Positions 1 through 7,872 of a stretch of 64,000 nucleotides of DNA are shown here, one piece after another. The stretch lies in the NCBI RefSeq assembly GCF_004916905.1, contig NZ_SDLV01000016.1, positions 1 through 64,000 of the forward strand, written 5' to 3'. This DNA comes from Chryseobacterium candidae (lineage in GTDB: Bacteria; Bacteroidota; Bacteroidia; Flavobacteriales; Weeksellaceae). The position numbers and the translations under genes were made by a program. Below the pieces are notes generated by a model that saw only the letters and a program-made list of their open reading frames with translations, did no database searches and was not told where the DNA came from. Numbering within the stretch: position 1 is the stretch's first letter; every line of letters begins with the position of its first letter.

Positions 1-73
1 TAAATATTGTCTAATTTTATGTCAACCTATTTTAGGACTAGTCAAAAGGTTTAGGCTGGATCTTATTATTTCC

Positions 74-706
74 TTATCCCCCCAAAGCCACTACAGAAAT
101 CTGAGCTGAGGTAATGGAAGAAGTTCTGGTGTAATCAGTAGTAAGTTTGAAAGTATCACCAGGGTTTAAATATACTACATAGGTGAAATTCTGATTAGTT
201 GATTGTGTTCCAGGAAGATATCCGTTGATTATAATATTTACGACAATGTTGTTGACTAATAAGCTAACAGCCGATGATCCGTCAGTTGGATTATTCATAC
301 TGACATCTTTGTTTACGGTTGCTGTAATTTGATAATATCCCTGTTTTAAAGCTGTATATACACCGGTAGCTGAGGCATAAGTAAAATTATTAAGAAGCGG
401 ATTGGTATTAAAAATAACAGTTGCTTGTAAGTTCGCAGCAATATTAGAGCTTTTTGTTGTTTTACTTCCTATTACCGAAGTGCTGGGAATAAATAAACTG
501 CTTTTTACTTTTAATACCCCGTTGGGATCTGTAACGACCAATTTGTCTGTAGAATCAGTACTGATGTTTGAATTGATATCCCTTATTCTGATATTTCCAC
601 TGGCCACATCAATAGACTCTGTAGGCTGTGCTGTCTTTATACCTATCTGTGAAAAGGCAAGTCCCGGCAGTAATATAAATGACAGGTTTACAATTGTTTT
701 TTTCAT
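74..706 (-). CDS. Secreted protein, possible C1q-like C-terminal domain
   Basis: Function unknown. The start is the ATG at 706, which begins M-K-K-T-I-V and a signal peptide ending L-A-F-S; the frame stays open about 28 codons further upstream, but that stretch looks nothing like a protein start. The mature N-terminus reads S-Q-I-G-I-K-T, then I-D-V and R-I-R-D, a pattern I associate with a large family of secreted flavobacterial proteins; the product of 17911-18621 has the same opening. The last ~120 residues alternate hydrophobic strands with G-V-Y-T and Q-G-Y-Y-Q-I-T, reminiscent of C1q/TNF-like jelly rolls, but that fold call is weak. About 210 residues. No neighbour suggests a role. Confidence 0.6.
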   Translation of the reverse strand: MKKTIVNLSFILLPGLAFSQIGIKTAQPTESIDVASGNIRIRDINSNISTDSTDKLVVTDPNGVLKVKSSLFIPSTSVIGSKTTKSSNIAANLQATVIFNTNPLLNNFTYASATGVYTALKQGYYQITATVNKDVSMNNPTDGSSAVSLLVNNIVVNIIINGYLPGTQSTNQNFTYVVYLNPGDTFKLTTDYTRTSSITSAQISVVALGG

Positions 707-787
707 TTGTTGTTTTTTAGAAATAAAAATCATTCTGATTGCGAATTTATATAATACCTTCGAAAACGTAATAATAAAAACATACAT

Positions 788-795
788 CAAATATA
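788..795 (-). promoter_or_regulatory. Promoter -7 box TATATTTG
   Basis: The minus strand reads TATATTTG, a full match to the Bacteroidota -7 consensus TAnnTTTG, about 80 bases before the secreted-protein start at 706. I see no good TTTG partner 19-20 bases upstream, so this is half of the expected signal. Confidence 0.4.
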
Positions 796-896
796 CATCA
801 CTTATCTATGATTTATTAATAGGTGCTTTTTTTGAATAATGATGTACATGAAGCGAAACAACTAGATCAAGAAAAAAATATAAACGACAGAGATAA

Positions 897-1832
897 TTAT
901 CCTATAATATAGACCAGACTTCCTGTACTGATAACAACCCATAGAATTACTGCGACTAATAAAGGTTTTAATCCTATTGATCTCAACGTTTGAATAGAAA
1001 GGGTAGAACCAATGAAAAATAAGGTCAGATTCAATCCTGATTTTGCCAAAACTGTAATGGAAGCACTGAAACGGTCAAGAAACGGGAAGTAAGTATTCAA
1101 AAGAATCGCCACAATAAAATAACCAATAAACCACGGAATCTTTATTTTGGAATCCTTACTTTTAAAAATAAACATGGTAATCAACGAAACAGGGATGATC
1201 CATAAAGCACGGGCGAGTTTTACTGTAGTTGCAATTTTCAAAGCTTCATCTCCATACTTACCGGCGGCACCTACTACAGAACTTGTATCATGAATTCCTA
1301 CTGCACACCAGAGTCCAAACTGTTCCTGGGAAAGATTAAGAAGATGCCCTACGGCAGGGTAAATGAATAATGCAATAGAATTTAGGGTAAAGACGATCGC
1401 CAGGGCAAGAGAGATCTGCTTGGTGCTTGGTTTAATAATAGGAGATACTGCTGCAATTGCACTCCCTCCACAAATAGCTGTTCCAGCAGAGAGAAGATAG
1501 GATAAAGGTCTTTCCAGTTTAAATGCTTTTCCCAGCAAATACCCCAGAATCATGACTGTAAAAATACTTACAACCGTTAATAGTAAACCTTCTTTTCCTG
1601 CGTGAAGTGCTTCATCCAGTTTCAGCCCGAATCCCAGCCCAACAATTGAAATCTGCAACAGCAAATGGATATAATGATGCAGATGTTTTTCAAAAGGATT
1701 TCCTATGAGAACAGCCAGTACAAATCCTAAAATCAGGGCTATAGGTGAAGATATAAATGGTGTAAGACATAAAACTGCCAATACAATAAAAAAAACTTTC
1801 CGTATCGTTTCATTTTGAATGAAATCTTTCAT
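897..1832 (-). CDS. yeiH: YeiH/UPF0324 family inner-membrane transporter
   Basis: Integral membrane protein of the YeiH (UPF0324) family, often described as putative sulfate exporters; the substrate is not proven. I start it at ATG 1832 (M-K-D-F-I-Q), giving 311 residues, rather than nine codons upstream at a weaker site. About ten hydrophobic segments are visible. Conserved family stretches appear at residues 117-128 (G-T-A-I-C-G-G-S-A-I-A-A) and 179-190 (G-I-H-D-T-S-S-V-V-G-A-A). The LysR gene at 1976-2851 lies just upstream on the same strand, a frequent arrangement for this family, and a dyad that fits a LysR site lies between them. The LysR protein is its likely regulator. Confidence 0.88.
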   Translation of the reverse strand: MKDFIQNETIRKVFFIVLAVLCLTPFISSPIALILGFVLAVLIGNPFEKHLHHYIHLLLQISIVGLGFGLKLDEALHAGKEGLLLTVVSIFTVMILGYLLGKAFKLERPLSYLLSAGTAICGGSAIAAVSPIIKPSTKQISLALAIVFTLNSIALFIYPAVGHLLNLSQEQFGLWCAVGIHDTSSVVGAAGKYGDEALKIATTVKLARALWIIPVSLITMFIFKSKDSKIKIPWFIGYFIVAILLNTYFPFLDRFSASITVLAKSGLNLTLFFIGSTLSIQTLRSIGLKPLLVAVILWVVISTGSLVYIIG

Positions 1833-1907
1833 AATGCGAATTTTTAAAATCTGCACCAAAATTCCGGAAAATAGTATTACAAAGTAAATTGTATTTCGTT
1901 ATGTTGG

Positions 1908-1922
1908 ATAACTAGAAGTTAT
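1908..1922. promoter_or_regulatory. LysR-type operator, perfect dyad ATAACT-N3-AGTTAT
   Basis: A perfect 6-3-6 inverted repeat sits 76-90 bases upstream of the yeiH start. It contains the T-N11-A pattern typical of LysR-family binding sites, and the neighbouring gene encodes a LysR regulator. Its use as an operator is inferred. Confidence 0.5.
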
Positions 1923-1929
1923 ATCTTTG

Positions 1930-1971
1930 CTTATCACTTATCACTTATCACTTATCACTTATCATTTATCA
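1930..1971. repeat. Tandem heptamer CTTATCA, about six units
   Basis: Five exact copies of CTTATCA followed by one variant (TTTATCA) lie directly after the lysR stop, in the yeiH upstream region. The array could vary in copy number by slippage. Confidence 0.8.
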
Positions 1972-1975
1972 CCTG

Positions 1976-2851
1976 TCATTCTGCAAATCTCAGGAAAAGT
2001 TTGATAAGTTCAGACTGGTCTCCTTTAGGTAATATAAAATGAAAATCTCTTTCAATACTGAAATTTTTAATATCAATAACGGTCAATATATTGTTTTTAA
2101 GCTCATTCAGGATGGTGCTGATGGAAAGAAATGCCATACATTCCGAGTGAAGAAGATAATTTTTAATACTTTCACTGCTTCCCAGCTGCATGACGGTATT
2201 CAGCTCATGAATATTAATTTCTTTTTCTCTGAGTCTGTTTTGTATAAACTCTAAAGTCCCGGAACCTTGCTCTCTGAAGATAAGATCCAGTTGATAGAGA
2301 TCTTTTAAGTTTAAAGTTTTATGAGCAAGAGGATGATCTGACTTTGCTGCCAAAACAATTTCATCCGGCTTAAAAGTTTTATATTCAAAATAAGAAGACT
2401 GTGATTCTCCTTCAATGATACCGAGATCAATTTTTTCTTCTTTTAAAAGCGTTGAGATCGTTTCTGTATTTCCTGTAAGAAGTTCAATCTTAATATCTCT
2501 GTAATACGAATTGAATTTGGCTAAAATTTCCGGTAAAATATACTGTGCTACAGTTGTACTTGCCCCGATAATCAATTTTCCTTTATGCTGCTGACTGATC
2601 TGGCTGATCTCAAATTCCATGTCACGGTAGATATTTCTGATCTTCTCTGCATGCTCAAACAAAATTTTTCCGCTTTGGGTCAGTTGGATAGAAGTTCCTT
2701 TACGGTCAAATAATTTAGCGCCTATCTGAGTTTCAATCTCTTTAATGTGTTTAGTAACAGCGGGTTGTGAAATATGCAGCTCTTCTGAAGCCTTAGTGAA
2801 GCTTAATCGGGTAGCCACCGTGTGGAAAACTTTTAATCTGTAATCGAACAT
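1976..2851 (-). CDS. LysR family transcriptional regulator
   Basis: DNA-binding regulator of about 291 residues. ATG 2851 gives the usual LysR opening (M-F-D-Y-R-L-K-V-F-H); the 37 codons upstream in the same frame run into a palindromic repeat and are not protein-like. Residues 1-60 form the winged helix-turn-helix (A-S-E-E-L-H-I-S-Q-P-A-V-T-K-H-I), a linker helix follows, and residues ~90-290 are the periplasmic-binding-protein-like effector domain. It is the immediate upstream neighbour of yeiH and probably controls it, as CysB/YeiE/CbbR-type regulators next to yeiH genes are thought to do. The effector is unknown; a sulfur compound is a guess from the neighbour. Confidence 0.9.
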   Translation of the reverse strand: MFDYRLKVFHTVATRLSFTKASEELHISQPAVTKHIKEIETQIGAKLFDRKGTSIQLTQSGKILFEHAEKIRNIYRDMEFEISQISQQHKGKLIIGASTTVAQYILPEILAKFNSYYRDIKIELLTGNTETISTLLKEEKIDLGIIEGESQSSYFEYKTFKPDEIVLAAKSDHPLAHKTLNLKDLYQLDLIFREQGSGTLEFIQNRLREKEINIHELNTVMQLGSSESIKNYLLHSECMAFLSISTILNELKNNILTVIDIKNFSIERDFHFILPKGDQSELIKLFLRFAE

Positions 2852-2925
2852 GGGAGTAAAATTACGAATTAAAGTTGGAAATGGAGTGAGGGAATTGGTG
2901 AGTTTGAGAGTTGGAGAATTCGAGA

Positions 2926-2977
2926 GTTTCGGGTTTCGGGATGCGAAATACGTACTTCGCATCCCTAAACCCGAAAC
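2926..2977. repeat. 52-bp near-perfect palindrome
   Basis: Two 23-base arms (2926-2948 and 2955-2977) differ at two positions and flank a loop TACGTA that is itself palindromic. It lies between the fluoride-transporter stop and the lysR start. There is no T-run on the minus strand after it, so it is more likely a dispersed palindromic repeat than a simple terminator. Confidence 0.8.
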
Positions 2978-2979
2978 CT

Positions 2980-4287
2980 TTATAAAAAATCCGAAATAGA
3001 GCTGTCCTGCTGGTTTTCAAACCTACTGTTTTTTGCCTCTCCAATCTTCTGTTTTGTATAAATACTGTTATGTCCTGAGAGAAGATAAGAAACTACACAG
3101 GCAATGGCTACATACACACCAGATTCTGCTCCGAACAATTCAATTCCCATCAGCATACAGGCTAGTGGAGTATTGGTTGCTCCGGCAAATACAGCCACAA
3201 ATCCCATTCCTGCCAATAATCCGAAAGGCAGAGGAATAAACAGAGACAAAGCACTGCCTAATGTAGCTCCGATAAAGAACAAAGGAGTAACTTCCCCACC
3301 TTTGAATCCAGCTGAAAGCGTCACAATCGTAAAGATCATTTTTAAAGCAAAATCATACAACGGAAGCGGCTTTTCAAAAGATTCTGCAATCACAGGAATT
3401 CCTAATCCAATATAGCGGGTTGTGTCTATTGCAAAAACGGCAAGTGCAATAATAATTCCTCCCACAACGGGACGAAACGGAGGATATTTGATTTTTGATT
3501 TGAAAACAGAACCCATCCAATGAATTATTTTGCTGAAAGCAGCGGCACAGATTCCGAAGGCTATTCCTGCAAGAATACTGTAGAGGATTGGCAGCAGTTC
3601 AAGTTTGGGTATAAAATCAATATGATAATGGGTGTGTTGTACATTCCAGAGATTGGTAGCCCAGTCCGCCAGAATTGCAGAAGCAAATGCCGGAAAGATA
3701 GCATTGTAGCGAATTCTTCCCATCAGAAAAACCTCAAGACCAAAAACAGCGCCGGCCAGTGGAGTTCCGAATACAGAACCAAATCCAGCTGCAATAGCTG
3801 CAATAATCAATATTTTTCTTTCGTTTCTGTCAAGTTTAAAAGGTCTGGTAAGCTGGTCGGCAATAGCCCCTGCCATTTGAAGTGCGGTTCCTTCACGGCC
3901 TGCTGAACCTCCGAAAAAATGAGTTACAATTGTCCCCAGATAAACAAAAGGTGCCATTTTGAAAGGAATGATTCCCTTAGGCTCATGGATTGTATCAATC
4001 AGCAAATTGTTTCCGGCCTCAACATCTTTTCCGAAATAATAATAGAGAAGTCCTATCAGAAATCCTGCAACAGGAAGTAAAGCAATCAGCCATAAATGAT
4101 TTTCCCTGAAGTTCGTTGCCCATTCCAATGACTGAAGAAACCCTGCAGAAGCTGTTCCTGCCAAAGCACCAATAATGATACTGATACACAGCCATTTTAA
4201 AATATAGAGAAACGCCGGAAATTTTCTGAAGAAAAAATGAGTGTGAAAAACTGCTTTTTTAACAAGTGTTCGTTGACTTTTTGACAT
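2980..4287 (-). CDS. CLC-type fluoride/proton antiporter (CLC-F / EriC-F)
   Basis: Inner-membrane exporter that protects the cell from fluoride by exchanging it for protons. The 435-residue protein has the CLC core: the gating motif G-R-E-G-T with Glu132, an A-G-N-N-L-L-I-D segment at 91-98 where chloride-type CLCs carry the G-S-G-I-P selectivity motif, and G-F-K-G-G-E-V-T-P-L-F at 327-337. The missing G-S-G-I-P motif and G-R-E-G-T instead of G-R-E-G-P fit the fluoride branch as I know it. The strongest argument is the fluoride riboswitch directly upstream. SD AGGAG lies 4 bases before ATG 4287. By homology alone this would be called only 'voltage-gated chloride channel'. Confidence 0.88.
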   Translation of the reverse strand: MSKSQRTLVKKAVFHTHFFFRKFPAFLYILKWLCISIIIGALAGTASAGFLQSLEWATNFRENHLWLIALLPVAGFLIGLLYYYFGKDVEAGNNLLIDTIHEPKGIIPFKMAPFVYLGTIVTHFFGGSAGREGTALQMAGAIADQLTRPFKLDRNERKILIIAAIAAGFGSVFGTPLAGAVFGLEVFLMGRIRYNAIFPAFASAILADWATNLWNVQHTHYHIDFIPKLELLPILYSILAGIAFGICAAAFSKIIHWMGSVFKSKIKYPPFRPVVGGIIIALAVFAIDTTRYIGLGIPVIAESFEKPLPLYDFALKMIFTIVTLSAGFKGGEVTPLFFIGATLGSALSLFIPLPFGLLAGMGFVAVFAGATNTPLACMLMGIELFGAESGVYVAIACVVSYLLSGHNSIYTKQKIGEAKNSRFENQQDSSISDFL

Positions 4288-4321
4288 AATACTCCTGATT
4301 AGTTATTTGTTAATAATCTTT

Positions 4322-4381
4322 TAATCAGGCGTCATCAGCTTTTGTAAAGCGGTTGGGTAAGGAAGAACACCATTTCCTTTG
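4322..4381 (-). ncRNA. Fluoride riboswitch (crcB motif)
   Basis: Read on the minus strand, the leader has the conserved crcB-motif blocks in order: GGAAATGGTGTTCTTCC, an AACCGC block, then AGCTGATGACGCCTGATT. This closely follows the Pseudomonas syringae fluoride aptamer as I remember it (GAUGGCAUUC ... AACCGC ... GCUGAUGAUGCCUA). GGTGT can pair with ACGCC to form the first stem. The aptamer starts within a few bases of the inferred transcription start and ends 34 bases before the CLC-F start. CCTGATTA at its 3' end is exactly complementary to TAATCAGG, which overlaps the Shine-Dalgarno at 4292-4301, so control is probably translational. Confidence 0.92.
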
Positions 4382-4387
4382 ATAGTG

Positions 4388-4418
4388 CAAATATAAAAAG
4401 AAGAATTTGTTTTTCAAA
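4388..4418 (-). promoter_or_regulatory. Promoter of the fluoride riboswitch/CLC-F unit
   Basis: The minus strand carries TTTG (4418-4415), exactly 19 bases, then TATATTTG (4395-4388). This is a full match to the Bacteroidota primary-sigma promoter. It places transcription start near 4381-4384, at the first base of the aptamer. Confidence 0.85.
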
Positions 4419-4546
4419 AAGAATTTCTTGTTTGCTGGTTGTTTTTGGGCTGCTGATTACCCAGAAACTTTAAATCTTAAACTTTGAACATTTAACATTT
4501 AACTTTCATCCTTAAACTCTCAAACCCAAACTCCGCATCTCACGTA

Positions 4547-5014
4547 TTACAAAAAAGGCTTCATCTCATCTTCAATCTGTGTTCTCAGCTCCATCAGGCG
4601 CTTTGCATATATTTCCTGTTGTTTCTCTTCTTCTGTTTCCGGTGTCCATTTCGGTACAGGCAGCTTTTTTCCATTTTCATCTACAGCTACAAAAACGATG
4701 ATACAGTGGGTTTTTTTCTCAAAGTTTGGCTGTTTCAGGTTTCTTGAAAAAACATTGATGGCGATATGCATGCTTGAAGTTCCGGTATAGATCACCTGTG
4801 CGTCTACTTTTACAACTTCACCAATTTTAATGGGATCATAAAAACGGATTCCCCCTACATATACTGTGACAGAATAATTACCGCTCCAGGTTGTCGCACA
4901 TGCATAACCGGCCTGGTCAATCCATTTCATGACACTTCCTCCATGTACATTTCCTCCGTAATTAACATCTGAAGGTTCCGAAATAAACTGAAAAGTAATA
5001 GGCTTGTTCTGCAT
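4547..5014 (-). CDS. Acyl-CoA thioesterase, hotdog fold (YciA/BFIT type)
   Basis: Cytoplasmic hydrolase of acyl-CoA thioesters. The 155-residue protein has the hotdog motif N-Y-G-G-N-V-H-G-G-S-V-M-K-W-I-D-Q-A-G near residues 18-36, in which the Asp is a usual catalytic residue, followed by the strands V-G-G-I-R-F and V-D-A-Q-V-I-Y-T-G-T-S-S-M. The C-terminal ~30 residues are charged and probably helical. The acyl-chain preference cannot be read from sequence. It stands alone between the CLC-F promoter and the divergent ArsC-family gene. Confidence 0.85.
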   Translation of the reverse strand: MQNKPITFQFISEPSDVNYGGNVHGGSVMKWIDQAGYACATTWSGNYSVTVYVGGIRFYDPIKIGEVVKVDAQVIYTGTSSMHIAINVFSRNLKQPNFEKKTHCIIVFVAVDENGKKLPVPKWTPETEEEKQQEIYAKRLMELRTQIEDEMKPFL

Positions 5015-5070
5015 CTTTATAAAATTTGAATAAAGTTATTTAATAATTTCCAAAGTTTTAGATTAAATCC

Positions 5071-5078
5071 TACTTTTG
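5071..5078 (+). promoter_or_regulatory. Promoter -7 box TACTTTTG
   Basis: TACTTTTG matches TAnnTTTG and lies 57 bases before the ArsC-family start. No convincing TTTG lies 19-20 bases upstream. Confidence 0.4.
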
Positions 5079-5135
5079 AAAGACGAAACTTTCAATGAAA
5101 GGGAATTTTAACCAATAACAGATTTAGCAACAGTA

Positions 5136-5492
5136 ATGAAGAAAGTATTTTATCTCAACACCTGTGATACCTGCAGAAAAATTTTAGCCCAATTTGATCT
5201 TACAGACTGGGAACTTCGCGAAATAAAAAAAGAACCTGTCACGAAAGAGGAATTGGCAGAAATGCATAAGAAAACAAAATCATACGAAGCATTGTTCAGC
5301 AAAAAATCTACTCAGATCAAATTGAGAGGACTGGATGTGAAATCACTGACAGAAAAAGATTTTAAAGAATTATTGCTGGATCACTATACATTCCTTAAAA
5401 GACCTGTCTTTATAACAGACAAAGAGATTTTTGTTGGAAATGATAAAAAGAATGTGGAAGAATTGCAGAAGTTCTTTGGGGTAAATGAATAA
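5136..5492 (+). CDS. ArsC/Spx-like thioredoxin-fold protein
   Basis: Small cytoplasmic protein (118 residues) of the arsenate reductase (ArsC) family. A redox-type C-D-T-C motif (Cys10, Cys13) follows strand 1. The central K-S-T-Q-I-K-L-R-G region and the strand F-L-K-R-P-V-F-I-T-D-K near residue 88 are typical of the family; the Arg in that segment is usually an oxyanion ligand in ArsC. A C-x-x-C rather than a single Cys is common in Spx/YffB-like members, so true arsenate reduction is uncertain. No ars genes are nearby. A bidirectional terminator separates it from gcvT. Confidence 0.8.
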   Translation: MKKVFYLNTCDTCRKILAQFDLTDWELREIKKEPVTKEELAEMHKKTKSYEALFSKKSTQIKLRGLDVKSLTEKDFKELLLDHYTFLKRPVFITDKEIFVGNDKKNVEELQKFFGVNE

Positions 5493-5522
5493 ATTTAACC
5501 GGAGACTGATTTTGCAAATAAT

Positions 5523-5555
5523 AAACCTTACAGGTTTTTAAAACCTATAAGGTTT
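5523..5555. repeat. Short nested palindrome between arsC-like gene and gcvT
   Basis: AAACCTTA (5523-5530) pairs with TAAGGTTT (5548-5555), and inside it AGGTTTT (5532-5538) pairs with AAAACCT (5540-5546). It resembles the small palindromic repeats common between flavobacterial genes. It is distinct from the terminator that follows. Confidence 0.6.
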
Positions 5556-5567
5556 GGATATAAACCC

Positions 5568-5602
5568 AAAAGAGGCTGTGATTTGTTCACAGCCTCTTTT
5601 TT
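5568..5602. terminator. Bidirectional terminator between arsC-like gene and gcvT
   Basis: AGAGGCTGTG pairs with CACAGCCTCT across a short loop. A T-run follows on the plus strand and an A-run precedes it, so it can stop both convergent genes. Confidence 0.85.
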
Positions 5603-5617
5603 GCTATTTTTTTTCAA

Positions 5618-6694
5618 TTATACAAAAGGAGCTTTCACCACTTTTGCAGGAATGTTCTTGTTTCTTACCTGAATAAAGATCTCAGACCCTAATTTGAAGT
5701 GAGGTTTGTCCACATAAGCAAGGCCCAAACCTACTTTTTTCATTGGAGACTGTGTTCCTGAAGTTACTTTTCCGATTATGTTTCCTTCTGCATCCACTAC
5801 AGGATAGTCGTGTCTTGGAACTCCTTTATCTGTAAGTTCAAAACCTACTAATTTTCTTGTAATACCTTCTTCTTTCTGTTTTGCGAAAACATCTTTAGAA
5901 ACGAAGTCTTTATCAAACTTAGTGATCCATCCTAAACCAGCTTCAATAGGAGAGGTAGTATCATCGATATCATTTCCGTACAGACAGAATCCTTTTTCTA
6001 ATCTTAAAGTATCTCTGGCAGCCAATCCGCAAGGAATGATTCCTTCTTCTTTACCAGCTTCCATTACAGCATCCCAAAGTTTTTCAGCACTGGTATTGTT
6101 GAAATAAATCTCAAAACCTCCGCTTCCTGTGTATCCGGTGTTTGAAATGATCACATTATTTTCTCCTGCAACACTTCCTACAGTGAAATGATAGTAAGGG
6201 ATTTCTGAAAGGTTTACATCTGTAAGTTTTTGAAGGATTTCAGTAGCTTTAGGCCCCTGAACTGCCAATAAAGACATCTCATCAGAAGCGTTGGTCATTT
6301 TAGCTCCGAAAGTGTTATATTTTGAAATATGATTCCAGTCTTTGTCGATGTTGGATGCATTTACTACCACAAAATATTTGTCATCTTCCATTTTGTAAAC
6401 GATAAGGTCATCTACAATTCCTCCGTTTTCGTTCGGAAGACAAGAATACTGTGCTTTTCCGTTTTCAAGAGCATCTACATTATTGGAAGTTACCAATTGT
6501 AAAAGATCTTTTGAGCCTGGCCCTTCGATGAAAAACTGTCCCATGTGGGAAACATCAAATAATCCTGCTTTTTCTCTTACGGCAAAGTGCTCTTCTGTAA
6601 CCCCTGAGTATTGAACAGGCATTTCAAAACCTGCGAAAGGTACGATCTTAGCTCCCAAAGAAACATGTTTGTCGTACAAGGCTGTTTTCTTCAT
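5618..6694 (-). CDS. gcvT: Aminomethyltransferase, glycine cleavage T-protein
   Basis: Transfers the methylene group from the lipoyl-bound aminomethyl intermediate of H-protein to tetrahydrofolate, releasing ammonia, in the cytoplasmic glycine cleavage system. The 358-residue length is normal. The N-terminus (K-T-A-L-Y-D-K-H) and [16 protein letters not shown] are family hallmarks, as are F-D-V-S-H-M-G-Q and the D-D-L-I-V-Y segment carrying the folate-binding Asp. R-D-T-L-R-L-E and the C-terminal [11 protein letters not shown] also match. The other glycine cleavage genes (gcvP, gcvH) are not in this window. Confidence 0.97.
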   Translation of the reverse strand: MKKTALYDKHVSLGAKIVPFAGFEMPVQYSGVTEEHFAVREKAGLFDVSHMGQFFIEGPGSKDLLQLVTSNNVDALENGKAQYSCLPNENGGIVDDLIVYKMEDDKYFVVVNASNIDKDWNHISKYNTFGAKMTNASDEMSLLAVQGPKATEILQKLTDVNLSEIPYYHFTVGSVAGENNVIISNTGYTGSGGFEIYFNNTSAEKLWDAVMEAGKEEGIIPCGLAARDTLRLEKGFCLYGNDIDDTTSPIEAGLGWITKFDKDFVSKDVFAKQKEEGITRKLVGFELTDKGVPRHDYPVVDAEGNIIGKVTSGTQSPMKKVGLGLAYVDKPHFKLGSEIFIQVRNKNIPAKVVKAPFV

Positions 6695-6703
6695 ATTTAA
6701 TTT

Positions 6704-7177
6704 TTATTTCTTTATTTTAAAACTGTTAAAAGTCTCATTGAATAAGGTCATATAGTTTCCGTTCCAGAACTTCTGGCCACAATTGATGGAAACTAAATAT
6801 AAGTTTTTGTCTTTCTGAAAAGCTTTGGTGATCCAGAACAGCTTCTCTTTTTCATCGAAATGTTCATAGAAATATTCTGTATACCCTTTCTGGCTCTTCT
6901 TTTCTTTTACTTTTTTCTCTTCATCATGGGATTGATAAAGGGCCAGAATGAATTTTTTTACTTCTTCCTTGGGCAGCGGAAGATCATGGTATTCCGAAAT
7001 GGTAATAGCTCCGATCTGGCTGGTAGGGAAAATGTTGATAATCTCGCTGTCATTAGTGGATTTCCAGCCTTCAGGAACATTGATAGAGTAATTTGGAGTG
7101 TCAAATACACCTGCTTTTTGGGCAAAAAACAGACTTCCTGTCAAAAGAGCAGAAAAGAACAATATTTTTTTCATCAT
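6704..7177 (-). CDS. Secreted protein of unknown function
   Basis: 157 residues with a clear signal peptide (M-M-K-K-I-L-F-F-S-A-L-L-T-G-S-L-F-F-A) ending before Q-K-A-G. The rest is a soluble domain with W-I-T-K-A-F and I-N-C-G-Q-K-F-W motifs; I do not recognise the family. Its start codon shares one base with the idi stop (TAATG), so it is translationally coupled to idi and probably cotranscribed. A functional link with isoprenoid synthesis is not evident. Ten bases separate it from gcvT, so idi, this gene and gcvT may form one transcript. Confidence 0.7.
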   Translation of the reverse strand: MMKKILFFSALLTGSLFFAQKAGVFDTPNYSINVPEGWKSTNDSEIINIFPTSQIGAITISEYHDLPLPKEEVKKFILALYQSHDEEKKVKEKKSQKGYTEYFYEHFDEKEKLFWITKAFQKDKNLYLVSINCGQKFWNGNYMTLFNETFNSFKIKK

Positions 7178-7686
7178 TAAAAATGGTGTTTATATTCTTC
7201 GAGGATGATTTTAAACCATTCCGTAAAATTTTCAGGATGTTCGGAAATTTCCTTGTCCAGCTCTTCCATGGAAATGAATCTTACTTCTTCCACTTCTTCT
7301 TTATTTAAATTGAAATCAGCTTCATGACTTCCCACAAACACATGATCCAGCTCGTGTTCCCACAGACCACCGCCTACATCTGCTTTGTAAATAAAATTGA
7401 ATTTTTCTGAAAGTTCCGCTTCAATTCCCAGTTCTTCCTTCAGCCTTCGTACCGCTCCTTCCTGATAAGTTTCCCCTTCTCGCGGGTGTGAGCAAACCGC
7501 ATTGGTCCATTGGTTGGGAGAATGATACTTCCCTGAAGCCCGTTTCTGAAGAAGCATTTCTCCTTTACTGTTGAAAAGAAATACAGAAAAAGCACGGTGT
7601 AACAGGCCATTGATGTGAGCCTGCTGTTTTTCCATCAGTCCTAAAACTTCATCTTCAGGGTTTACTAAAACGACAAATTCTTCCAT
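7177..7686 (-). CDS. idi: Isopentenyl-diphosphate delta-isomerase, type I
   Basis: Interconverts isopentenyl and dimethylallyl diphosphate in isoprenoid synthesis (menaquinone, carotenoid and flexirubin-type products in such bacteria). The 169-residue Nudix-fold protein shows H-R-A-F-S-V-F near residue 31, the catalytic Cys in T-N-A-V-C-S-H-P, the Nudix-like R-R-L-K-E-E-L-G, and the catalytic Glu in W-E-H-E-L-D-H-V. These define type I (metal-dependent) rather than the flavin-dependent type II enzyme. The start M-E-E-F-V-V-L-V lies only five bases after a consensus -7 box, so the mRNA may be leaderless. Confidence 0.95.
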   Translation of the reverse strand: MEEFVVLVNPEDEVLGLMEKQQAHINGLLHRAFSVFLFNSKGEMLLQKRASGKYHSPNQWTNAVCSHPREGETYQEGAVRRLKEELGIEAELSEKFNFIYKADVGGGLWEHELDHVFVGSHEADFNLNKEEVEEVRFISMEELDKEISEHPENFTEWFKIILEEYKHHF

Positions 7687-7691
7687 TCCTA

Positions 7692-7699
7692 CAAATGTA
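7692..7699 (-). promoter_or_regulatory. Promoter -7 box TACATTTG for idi
   Basis: The minus strand reads TACATTTG, a full -7 consensus, ending five bases before the idi ATG. The -33 element is not obvious. Confidence 0.5.
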
Positions 7700-7872
7700 A
7701 GAGTAATAAATGTATTTTGGAAATTTTTAGATAAACATCATGCTTTTTATAATAATGATAACAAGATAAAGGGAAACATAAAAAGTAACGGGTAAAATTA
7801 TCATTCTCCGATTTGTTTTATCTGTAATCCTGATTTACTTTAAGGTTGTTTAAACTTTATATTCATTATTTT

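Noticed and set aside
5136..5492. Arsenic-resistance gene
   Set aside because: The ArsC-family fold is clear, but C-x-x-C spacing and lack of ars neighbours do not support a firm arsenate reductase call.
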